DNA of 19,305 bases from S012-109 sp964425105 (lineage in GTDB: Bacteria; Pseudomonadota; Gammaproteobacteria; SZUA-140). This document shows positions 1-6,131 of this stretch, piece after piece; within the stretch, counting starts at the first letter, position 1; each line of letters opens with the position of its first letter. A model generated the notes under the pieces. It was given only the letters and a program-made list of their open reading frames with translations. It was not told where the DNA came from and did no database searches. The DNA lies in NCBI GenBank assembly GCA_964425105.1, contig CAYRLE010000047.1:1-19305 (forward strand), in the 5' to 3' direction. The translations under genes and the position numbers were made by a program.

Positions 1-184
1 CGAACTGCAGGATCCGCAATTGCCGCCGCTCTGCACCGTCACCAGGCGTAGTACTGATCTCCTCCAGAGAGTTCAGCACAACGCCTAGTGAATTCTTCAT
101 GTCGTGAATGGTGGATGCCAGCAGGTCGGTGAACTGTACAGTTCGGCCTGAATCAAGGCTGATCTCTCGTGGTGTCGAAGCCAT
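1..184 (-). CDS. Histidine kinase, N-terminal part (cut by window edge)
   Basis: The 61 visible residues start with MASTPREISLDSG and reach a phosphoacceptor H-box, TIHDMKNSLGVVLNSLEEI, with the candidate phosphorylated histidine at residue 27. The His-Asp-x-Lys-Asn arrangement is typical of the dimerisation/phosphotransfer helix of sensor kinases. Only 26 residues precede the histidine, so there is no room for a transmembrane or PAS/GAF sensor domain in front; the kinase is probably cytoplasmic and takes its input elsewhere or from a partner. The ATP-binding domain would lie beyond the window. The start codon is separated by one base from the stop of the REC-TPR gene, so the two are almost certainly translationally coupled and the REC-TPR protein is the likely partner. 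The Shine-Dalgarno sequence is weak, which fits coupling. Confidence 0.75.
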   Translation of the reverse strand, partial: MASTPREISLDSGRTVQFTDLLASTIHDMKNSLGVVLNSLEEISTTPGDGAERRQLRILQF

Positions 185-185
185 T

Positions 186-1823
186 TCAAGCGGCATGGGA
201 TTTCATGACCCTGTCGAAGCGCTCCTGCAACTGCTGCAGTGCCGTGTCTCTGGGCACGCTTTCCCTGACCGTCTCCAGACAGCGGCGCACCAGGCCCACA
301 TGGTGCTCGTCGCGGCCGTGTTTCTCCATATATTTCAGCAGTACCATGGCGGTGTTCATATTGATGGTCTTGTTGGCCGGCAGATCCTGCAGGGCCTCTT
401 CGAAAAGGCTGATGGCCTCTTCCAGCTTGCCCTCCTGGACCAGGCGCACGCCCCGGTTGTTGAGTTTGACCACTTTGTCGCGGCTGTCGGAAATGAGTTG
501 GCGGCCCTCCTCCTCCATGCCCATTTCGGCAAAGGTCTCCTGCACCCGGCACAACAGCGCTTCATCTTCGTGATGATTACGCACTAGGTCCTTGATGAGT
601 TCGGTGCCCCGGGCCGGGTCGCCATTGCTCATACAGGCCTTGGACATTTCCAGCACCAGGTCCGTGGAGAACTGCCCCCCCGACTTCTCGAACAGCTGAC
701 AGGCTGCCTGATAGGCCTGATTGGCCTCTTCTTCGCGATTGAGGCAGGTGAACACCGTGTTTTCCGCCAGGGCGGCATGGAGAGCGGCCTGCTCGTCGTT
801 GGGGAAATCCTTGCGCAGCTTTGCCAGTACCCGTAGGGCATCTTTCTTGGCCGAGGTATGAATCATGGCTCTGGCCTGATTCGTATAATTGGCCGGCGTT
901 TTGTACACCGAGTGCTCGCCCAGCCTGACCGCCTTCTTGAAGGCCCGTGCAGCCGTTTCGTGATCATTGCGTTTCAGTGCCAGTTCCCCCAATGCCATCT
1001 GGCGAAGAATCGCCTTGGGGGAGAGTTGAACTGCCGCCTGAAGAGATGCCTGGGCCTTTTCACTCTCGCCGAGTTCCACCAGTGTCCTGGCCAGCCAGTC
1101 GTAGGCTTCCATGCTGTGCTTGTTTTCTTCGATGATGGCCTGGAAACACTGCCGCGCCTCCTCAAAACGTCCGCTATGATAATAGACTTTGCCCAGTCCC
1201 AGCCTGGCCCAGGGGGTGCCGCGGCCGGCCATGATTTCTTCATAGTGGGCCTCTGCCTCCTGGTAGCGCCCCAGCTGCAGACACAGTTCACCTTTGAGTT
1301 TCTGGAATTCCCGGATGTTCTTGGGCTGGCTGCGGATGCGTTCATCGCAGACCCGGATGGCCTGCGCCAGTTTGCCTTTCTGCACCAGATCGTCCAGTTC
1401 CTTGAGGTCGCTCTTTTTGAGCATGACCTTCTCCAGGCGCTGCCGCAGGGTATCTTTGTTGAAAGGCTTGGAAAGATAGTCATCGGGGTAGTATTCCACC
1501 GCCCCCATGACCATCTGCATGGTGTTCTCCGCGGTCAGCATCATGAAGACCGTCGAAAACTGTATGAGATTCCTGTGCTTGGCCTCTTCCAGGATCTGCT
1601 GGCCATCCTTGCCGTCACCCAGGTTGTAGTCACAGAGGATAACGTCGTAGTGCCCACGCTCCATGAGCCTGAGGGCATCCTTGGCATTGGCCGCTGTATC
1701 GATGTGCCCCACCCCATAGGATTCCACCATGTGGCGCAGCATGCTGCGCATGTCCCCGAAATCATCGATGACAAGAAATCTTTTGTGGCTGAAATCAACC
1801 AGAGGCTTGCGGGGGATTTTCAT
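186..1823 (-). CDS. Response regulator: receiver domain plus TPR repeats
   Basis: This is a 545-residue protein. Residues about 14-135 form a CheY-like receiver: acidic pair D20/D21 in FLVIDDFGDMRSM, phosphoacceptor D65 in VILCDYNLGDGKDG, T97 in MMLTAEN and K119 in LSKPF, all canonical, so it should be phosphorylatable. Residues about 145-530 are tetratricopeptide-type helical repeats, for example RLGLGKVYYHSGRFEEARQ and LNNRGVRLVQEGKLEEAIS. There is no DNA-binding or enzymatic output domain, so the output is presumably protein-protein interaction through the TPR scaffold. The next gene, one base downstream, is a histidine kinase, its likely phosphodonor. The start at 1823 gives the receiver a normal N-terminus; the ribosome site before it is poor. 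Similar REC-TPR proteins occur in many gammaproteobacteria, but the target here is unknown. Confidence 0.92.
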   Translation of the reverse strand: MKIPRKPLVDFSHKRFLVIDDFGDMRSMLRHMVESYGVGHIDTAANAKDALRLMERGHYDVILCDYNLGDGKDGQQILEEAKHRNLIQFSTVFMMLTAENTMQMVMGAVEYYPDDYLSKPFNKDTLRQRLEKVMLKKSDLKELDDLVQKGKLAQAIRVCDERIRSQPKNIREFQKLKGELCLQLGRYQEAEAHYEEIMAGRGTPWARLGLGKVYYHSGRFEEARQCFQAIIEENKHSMEAYDWLARTLVELGESEKAQASLQAAVQLSPKAILRQMALGELALKRNDHETAARAFKKAVRLGEHSVYKTPANYTNQARAMIHTSAKKDALRVLAKLRKDFPNDEQAALHAALAENTVFTCLNREEEANQAYQAACQLFEKSGGQFSTDLVLEMSKACMSNGDPARGTELIKDLVRNHHEDEALLCRVQETFAEMGMEEEGRQLISDSRDKVVKLNNRGVRLVQEGKLEEAISLFEEALQDLPANKTINMNTAMVLLKYMEKHGRDEHHVGLVRRCLETVRESVPRDTALQQLQERFDRVMKSHAA

Positions 1824-2153
1824 AGCTTTTCTGTATCCGGCTCATCGATTACCTGGTGCTCATGCCCTGAGCAAGTGAGGTATCGTTTTTCAATCCTGAA
1901 AAACAGGATGCAAAGGCAGATGGGATACTGCCGCAGCAGCAGGGGATCTCCCCGGACGTATTCGGCCCTTCCTGGGAGATATATCGGATATTTGGGGGGG
2001 AAACCTTAGAGCTTGTTGTCGGTCGGCATAGGAGGCCAATTCAATGGGGACGGGTAACTCCGGGGGAAACCGCAAAGGCTGAGAAGGGCTGTTTCCTGCC
2101 CGGCAAAGCTCCTCCTCCTTTGGGGAAGGAAGGGCGAGAGTTGCTGGGAGGGT
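1824..2153. other. Intergenic region, 330 bp, no gene seen
   Basis: No convincing gene lies between dodecin and the REC-TPR gene. Open frames crossing it on either strand give low-complexity translations rich in Arg, Pro and Ser, and none has a convincing ribosome site. It contains a pair of overlapping inverted repeats at 1885-1909 and a short palindrome, ATATCGGATAT, at 1981-1991. No clear sigma-70 promoter was found for the REC-TPR gene, although its promoter should be here because dodecin is a short, separately promoted unit. Confidence 0.6.
1885..1909. repeat. Two overlapping, mutually exclusive inverted repeats
   Basis: GTTTTTC (1885-1891) can pair with GAAAAAC (1898-1904) around a 6-base loop. 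ATCCTG (1893-1898) can pair with CAGGAT (1904-1909) around AAAAA. The two stems share bases 1898 and 1904 and interleave, so only one can form at a time. The element lies 62-86 bases upstream of the REC-TPR start, inside the likely leader. The pairing is seen directly; a regulatory role is a guess, since neither stem is GC-rich and no uridine tract follows. Confidence 0.3.
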
Positions 2154-2363
2154 TCAGTCCTCGAGGGTGAAACCGACCTTGACAGTAACCTGCCAGTGGG
2201 CGACCTTGCCTTCTTCGATGTGGCCGCGGGTGCTGATGACCTCGAACCAGCGCATGTGGCGGACACTCTGCGCCGCACGCTCGATGGCATTTTCAATGGC
2301 TTCTTCCATTGAGTTGGGTGACGAACCGGTCAACTCGATGAGCTTGTAGACATGCTGGCTCAT
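2154..2363 (-). CDS. Dodecin, flavin-binding protein
   Basis: This 69-residue protein matches the dodecin family in length and pattern: MSQHVYKLIELTGSS, then a helix SMEEAIENAIERAAQSV, then HMRWFEVISTRGHIEEGKV and a final strand HWQVTVKVGFTLED. Dodecins form a hollow dodecamer that stores or buffers flavin (riboflavin, FMN or FAD); the aromatic Trp in the MRWFEV strand (W39) stacks on the isoalloxazine ring. The frame is open for 44 more codons upstream, but the start at 2363 is preferred because GGGAGGA lies about 7 bases ahead of it and the family starts there. It follows the REC-GGDEF-EAL gene after 76 bases containing a plausible promoter of its own, so it need not belong to that operon. 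Confidence 0.93.
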   Translation of the reverse strand: MSQHVYKLIELTGSSPNSMEEAIENAIERAAQSVRHMRWFEVISTRGHIEEGKVAHWQVTVKVGFTLED

Positions 2364-2393
2364 GGACAATTCCTCCCAGTGGATTTTATCCAA

Positions 2394-2422
2394 GATATAT
2401 ACCATGTCTCCTTGCCAGTCAA
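2394..2422 (-). promoter_or_regulatory. Likely sigma-70 promoter of dodecin
   Basis: On the minus strand TTGACT (2422-2417, five of six matches to TTGACA) is followed after 17 bases by TATATC (2399-2394); TATATA at 15 bases is an alternative -10. Transcription would start near 2387, giving a leader of about 24 bases that includes the strong ribosome site. The element lies wholly in the gap between the REC-GGDEF-EAL stop and the dodecin start. Confidence 0.45.
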
Positions 2423-2439
2423 ACTGCAACACGATATTT

Positions 2440-4251
2440 TCAGCGCTGGTGGTGAACCCGGTCACGGGGATGACAGAAGGTCCTGCTGATTTCATCGGCG
2501 GGACAAGGCTTGCTGAGTAGATAGCCTTGGGCCTCGTCGCATTGGTGGCGGCGCAGAAAATCCAGCTGCTGCCCGGTTTCCACCCCCTCTGCGGTGACGC
2601 TCAGCCCCAGGCTGTGGGCCATGGCGATAATGGCCTTGACGAGACTGGCATCGCTTTCCTTACTGTCCAGGCGGTTGATGAAGGTGCGGTCGATCTTCAG
2701 GGAACTGACAGGAAAGCGCGTCAGGTAGTGGAGCGAGGCATAGCCGGTGCCGAAGTCGTCGATGGCGATATGGAACCCCATCTCTTTGAGTTGCCGCAGC
2801 AGTTCGATGGTGGTCTCGAAATCCTCGATGACCAGGTGCTCAGTAACTTCGAGACGAATCTCGTTGCTGTGCGGGTCCAGATCCAACTCACGCAACACGT
2901 TTCCCATCATGGAGAGCAGATAGTCGCTGCTGAACTGGCGTACCGAAAGATTGATGGACACGGAATCGATGCCGACCCCGGCAGCCCGCCACTCCTGGTA
3001 TTGCTGGCAGGCTTGGCGAAACACCCATTCACCTACCGGGATGATAAGGCCGGTTTTTTCCAGGATGGGAAGAAACTTGGCTGGACTGATGAGCCCCTTG
3101 TGGGGATGCTGCCAGCGAATCAGGGCTTCCACCCCCACCAGGCGATTGTCGTCGATGGTGTACTGGGGCTGGTAATACAGTTCAAACTCATCACGCTTCA
3201 GGGCGTGACGTAGCTCGTTTTCCAGTTTCAGCCATTCGCTTGCCGCCAGGTTCATTTCTTCGGCATAGAATTTGTAATTGCCCTCGCCCAACTGTTTGGC
3301 GTGATGCATGGCGGTATTGGCATGCTTGATGAGTTCTTCATCGCTGCTGCCATCATAGGGATACATGCAGATGCCAATGGCGCTGGAGATAAAAATCTCC
3401 TGCTGATCGATGGCGAATGGCTCGGCCAGTGCATTCCTCAGGATCTCCAGCGCTGCATTGACTTCTTCCGCCGAGCGCAGGTCTGTCAGCATCATGATGT
3501 ATTCATCGCCCCCGAACCTGGCCACCGTGTCGCTGTCCCTGACGCAGGATTCCAGGCGCGTTGCCACCGCATGCAATAGCTGATCGCCGGCCGCCTGCCC
3601 CAGGGTCTCGTTGATCAGCATGAAACGATCCAGATCGATGACCACCACGGCCAGCAGGGTGTTGTCACTGCGGGCACGCACAATGGACTGTTTCAGGCGG
3701 TCGGTGAAGAGCAGCCGGTTGGGCAGACCGGTCACCGCATCATACTGTGAGATCCTGATCAGCTGTCTGCTTTGATGGGTCAACCGCTGTTGCAAGGCCT
3801 CGTTGATCTGACGCAGTTCGGTATTGGTGTGTCTGATTTCCTGTTCGAGTTGTTCTTTCTCAAGCAGCAGGTCGCGGAACTGGAAGGCCTCGCGCAGGTT
3901 GCGGCGCAGTTCCTCGGCATCCCAGGGTTTGATGAAATACTTGTAGGCCGCGCCTTCGTTGATGGCTTGGCTTAGTACCTTGACGTCGCTGCAGGCAGTG
4001 AGCAGGATGCGCACGGTATTGGGGTGTGCCTGCCTGATCTGACCAAGCAGTTCACTGCCACTGATGTCGGGCATATCCTGCTCGCTGACCACTACCCCCA
4101 CGTCTTTTTGCTTGACTATGTTCAGGGCTTGGCGGCTGGTCGCCGCAGTCAGGATCTCATAGCCTTCGTTTCGCAGCTGTTCCATGAGGGTCTGCAGGAC
4201 CAGCGGCTCATTATCGATCAACACTAATGTTCGCATCGGTCTATAGGTCAT
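2440..4251 (-). CDS. REC-GGDEF-EAL cyclic-di-GMP protein with Glu phosphosite
   Basis: The protein has 603 residues. Residues 7-120 are a receiver domain (D13 in LIDNEP, T85 in LLTACSD, K108 in YFIKPW), but the expected phosphoacceptor Asp is Glu: VVVSEQDMPDISG, E57, codon GAG at 4083-4081. A coiled linker (about 125-165) leads to a GGDEF domain whose active loop is GGDEY (247-251), preceded five residues earlier by RDSD, a match to the RxxD inhibitory I-site. An EAL domain follows from about 345, with VEALIRW, EVTEH, IDDFGTGYASL, LKIDRTF and AEGVET all kept. Both synthesis and hydrolysis of c-di-GMP are therefore possible on sequence. It lies 40 bases downstream of the small receiver-like gene in the luxI operon. 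The ATG at 4251 is used; a TTG one codon earlier and an ATG at 4236 are alternatives, and none has a good ribosome site. Confidence 0.94.
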   Translation of the reverse strand: MTYRPMRTLVLIDNEPLVLQTLMEQLRNEGYEILTAATSRQALNIVKQKDVGVVVSEQDMPDISGSELLGQIRQAHPNTVRILLTACSDVKVLSQAINEGAAYKYFIKPWDAEELRRNLREAFQFRDLLLEKEQLEQEIRHTNTELRQINEALQQRLTHQSRQLIRISQYDAVTGLPNRLLFTDRLKQSIVRARSDNTLLAVVVIDLDRFMLINETLGQAAGDQLLHAVATRLESCVRDSDTVARFGGDEYIMMLTDLRSAEEVNAALEILRNALAEPFAIDQQEIFISSAIGICMYPYDGSSDEELIKHANTAMHHAKQLGEGNYKFYAEEMNLAASEWLKLENELRHALKRDEFELYYQPQYTIDDNRLVGVEALIRWQHPHKGLISPAKFLPILEKTGLIIPVGEWVFRQACQQYQEWRAAGVGIDSVSINLSVRQFSSDYLLSMMGNVLRELDLDPHSNEIRLEVTEHLVIEDFETTIELLRQLKEMGFHIAIDDFGTGYASLHYLTRFPVSSLKIDRTFINRLDSKESDASLVKAIIAMAHSLGLSVTAEGVETGQQLDFLRRHQCDEAQGYLLSKPCPADEISRTFCHPRDRVHHQR

Positions 4252-4291
4252 CAAAGATCGCTTACTTTAAGGGCATTGTGTTGCGCCGCGA

Positions 4292-4723
4292 TTATTTGCG
4301 GCATGGTGCGTGATATTCGAAAATATAACCGGAGGTCTGCTCGTGCAGCCGGTCGGGACGTTCTTCCATGAGGGTCTGTTGCAGGCAGCAGTGCAGCTGC
4401 AGCACCCCCTTGCCGTCCCACTCGATCCCGCAACGCCGCGGCTGGGCGGCATGGCCCCAGTGCCGCGTGCCGGGAATGGACGCCCCGGGGGGCGTCGCCG
4501 AAGAAGAACCCATCGCACGGACGACGGCGGCAGCGTCCATACCGCCTCCCTGGATCGCCTGGTCTTCCAAAATGACCCAGTTGTAGCGCCTGATTCCTTG
4601 GCTCAGTTCGGCGACCGCCTGGGCGCCGTCCGCGAGATGGGTGATACCTTGAAAACTCTTCTCGCTGAGGGCGTGCAGCAATGCGGCCAAACCTTGCCTT
4701 TTGCCAACGACGAGTATGTTCAT
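4292..4723 (-). CDS. Small receiver-like protein in luxI operon, unknown function
   Basis: I do not recognise a named family for this 143-residue protein. Its first 60 residues follow the alternating strand/helix pattern of a CheY-like receiver: MNILVVGKRQGLAALLHALS, ITHLADGAQAVAEL, then YNWVILEDQ. The acidic residues expected after the first strand are absent (VVGKRQ) and the phosphoacceptor position after strand three reads Glu-Asp (E53, D54), so it may be a degenerate receiver. The second half (GIEWDGKGVLQLHCCLQQ) matches nothing I know. Its ATG overlaps the luxI stop as ATGA, strong evidence that it is translated and coupled to the synthase. A longer overlapping frame (4251-4787) is rejected because its composition is that of a shadow. 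Confidence 0.75.
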   Translation of the reverse strand: MNILVVGKRQGLAALLHALSEKSFQGITHLADGAQAVAELSQGIRRYNWVILEDQAIQGGGMDAAAVVRAMGSSSATPPGASIPGTRHWGHAAQPRRCGIEWDGKGVLQLHCCLQQTLMEERPDRLHEQTSGYIFEYHAPCRK

Positions 4724-5145
4724 GCCACGTCCTGCAGGACCCTGGCGGCAGTGCGCCCCTCGTAGAGTGCGTCATGCAGCCGCTCATCGATATCGATCCA
4801 GCAGGCCACTGTCAGCACCTTGCCGATGCGCTGTGCCTTTTTGTCGGCGAATCGTTTGATGGGCACGCCGGCCTTTATCATGAGGCGCTCCAACGCCACG
4901 CTGGTGACGGTGACATAGCTGCGGATGTGGTGGCGGACCGCGTAGTCATAGGCTGCCCGTAGCATGGAGAATGTCACACCATTGAGGCTGGCCTGAGCCG
5001 TGGAGGATCCATCCCTGGGCTGCACCGCAAAGCGGCTCAGTTCCCAAACGGCAGGGTCCTGGGGCGCCGCCTCACCCCGCAGCAACTGGGGAAAGGTGTC
5101 CTTGAGCATATAGGGGCCGGTGGTAGGCAGCAGGCGCCAGCACCC
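4720..5145 (-). CDS. LuxI-family acyl-homoserine-lactone synthase (5' end in gap)
   Basis: The visible 141 C-terminal residues read directly out of the N run with GCWRLLPTTGPYMLKDTFP, then WELSRFAV and SYVTVTSVALERLMIKAG. These are hallmark blocks of LuxI synthases, including the conserved Arg of the RLLPT block, the Phe of DTFP and the Glu and Arg of WELSR. The family makes an N-acyl-homoserine lactone from S-adenosylmethionine and an acyl-acyl carrier protein (some members use acyl-CoA). About 60-80 N-terminal residues are missing. It lies directly downstream of the LuxR gene in the same orientation and overlaps the next gene by ATGA. The acyl chain cannot be predicted from what is visible. 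An internal Met at 5109 is not the start, because conserved family sequence continues upstream of it. Confidence 0.93.
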   Translation of the reverse strand, partial: GCWRLLPTTGPYMLKDTFPQLLRGEAAPQDPAVWELSRFAVQPRDGSSTAQASLNGVTFSMLRAAYDYAVRHHIRSYVTVTSVALERLMIKAGVPIKRFADKKAQRIGKVLTVACWIDIDERLHDALYEGRTAARVLQDVA

Positions 5146-5245
5146 NNNNNNNNNNNNNNNNNNNNNNNNNNNNNNNNNNNNNNNNNNNNNNNNNNNNNNN
5201 NNNNNNNNNNNNNNNNNNNNNNNNNNNNNNNNNNNNNNNNNNNNN
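5146..5245. other. Assembly gap 1, 100 N
   Basis: Exactly 100 unknown bases separate the luxI coding sequence from the luxR 3' end. The missing LuxI N-terminus needs roughly 180-240 bases, more than the 100 N plus the 29 bases left before the luxR stop codon. The number of N is therefore probably a placeholder. The luxI start, ribosome site and any lux box would be inside. Confidence 0.95.
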
Positions 5246-5274
5246 AACAGGCCCGGGAAGCCGGGAGAAGGAGC

Positions 5275-6021
5275 TCAGCTGAACTGCGGAGTGATCAGTC
5301 CCATGGCGACGGCGCGGGCGATGGCTTGAGAGCGGTTGGTGACATTGAGCTTTTCCGTCGCATTCTGGATGTGATAGATGACGGTGCGCTCGGAGATGGC
5401 GAGAATCTGCGAGGTCTCCCAGGTGGTCTTGCCCTCGGCGCACCACAGCAGGCATTGTTGTTCGCGCGCGGTGAGCTGGACATTGGTCAGGGGGAGGATC
5501 TCCTTGGCGAACACCCGGCGCACCGCCTCATGCAGATAGGCGGTGAACATTTGGCCGAAGGGCGTGCTCTCCTGGATCCTGCCGCGGGCGCTGTTCTGCC
5601 TCTCGGCACTGGAAAGGCTCAACATGGCGCTTTCGCCGCGGGCGCTGTGCACCGGAAAGCTGACCCCGCTGACCAGGCCGAACCCGCAGGCCTCTCCAAA
5701 GAACTCACGGACCAGCTTGTTCTCCGCGGTCTGTTGATGCAATTGCTCCCAGGTGACCGGGGTGATGTGGCTGGCGCAATAATGGACGGTGGGATCGATG
5801 CGCACATAACTTTCGCTGTTGTAGATATCCCGCCATTCTTTAGGATAACCGCTGATATAGATGAAATAGGGTTTGCTGAAGGATGTCGGGATGCGCGCGC
5901 CGTAGATGAAGTTGTCGAACTGATAGAGACGACAGAATTCGGAGCACACGTCGTGGATATCTTCCACGGTGGCAGAACCACTCAGGGCGTCGATGATCTC
6001 CTGGTAATTAGTCAAGGCCAC
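5275..6021 (-). CDS. LuxR-family acyl-homoserine-lactone receptor/regulator
   Basis: The protein has 248 residues in two domains. Residues about 20-165 are the autoinducer-binding domain with the invariant pocket residues in place: W63 and Y67 in KEWRDIYNSE, D76-P77 in VRIDPTVHY, W91 in VTWEQL, and a Gly in LVSGVSFPVH. Residues about 182-245 are a GerE/LuxR helix-turn-helix, LTAREQQCLLWCAEGKT followed by AISERTVIYHIQNATEKLNV. It should bind the lactone made by the adjacent synthase and regulate that operon. The start is GTG at 6021 with a modest AGAGAAG upstream. The end is followed by the synthase across gap 1, a common tandem luxR-luxI order. A GC-rich inverted repeat, CCCGG/CCGGG, falls between the stop and the gap. 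Confidence 0.95.
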   Translation of the reverse strand: MALTNYQEIIDALSGSATVEDIHDVCSEFCRLYQFDNFIYGARIPTSFSKPYFIYISGYPKEWRDIYNSESYVRIDPTVHYCASHITPVTWEQLHQQTAENKLVREFFGEACGFGLVSGVSFPVHSARGESAMLSLSSAERQNSARGRIQESTPFGQMFTAYLHEAVRRVFAKEILPLTNVQLTAREQQCLLWCAEGKTTWETSQILAISERTVIYHIQNATEKLNVTNRSQAIARAVAMGLITPQFS

Positions 6022-6131
6022 AAGGTCTTCTCTTCTGCCTCTTCATTGATATAAAGCCTTAGGAAATATCCTGCGCACAATCCGTGCGGCTGTCAACTGC
6101 CGAGTACGCGCACACTTTTCATGGCTATAGT
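6022..6131. promoter_or_regulatory. luxR upstream region with inverted repeats
   Basis: These 110 bases between E1 beta and luxR hold a near-palindrome AGGAAATATCCT (6061-6072) and a 5-bp stem CGCAC/GTGCG (6074-6088). A -10-like TTATAT lies at about 6054-6049 on the minus strand, but the best -35 (TTGTGC) is too far away (about 20 bases), as in activator-dependent promoters. The repeats could be operator sites or a weak terminator for the E1 genes; no uridine run follows the stem. A convincing lux box was not found here. Confidence 0.3.

Noticed and set aside
1981..1991. Palindrome ATATCGGATAT as an operator
   Set aside because: Very short, single copy and without a promoter at a fitting distance; mentioned only as part of the intergenic description.
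858..2009. A 383-codon open frame on the plus strand
   Set aside because: Mostly antisense to the REC-TPR gene, with shadow composition (His, Phe, Leu, Gln rich) and no family pattern.
2110..2140. Possible terminator after dodecin in a CTTCCTT/AAGGAGG region
   Set aside because: Pairing is imperfect and there is no uridine run.
4251..4787. A 178-codon minus-strand frame over the receiver-like gene
   Set aside because: Arg/Gly/Pro-rich translation typical of a shadow; the alternative frame with the ATGA overlap to luxI is far more protein-like.
5072..5455. A minus-strand frame crossing gap 1
   Set aside because: It is open through N only and is out of frame with both the LuxI and LuxR sequences on either side.
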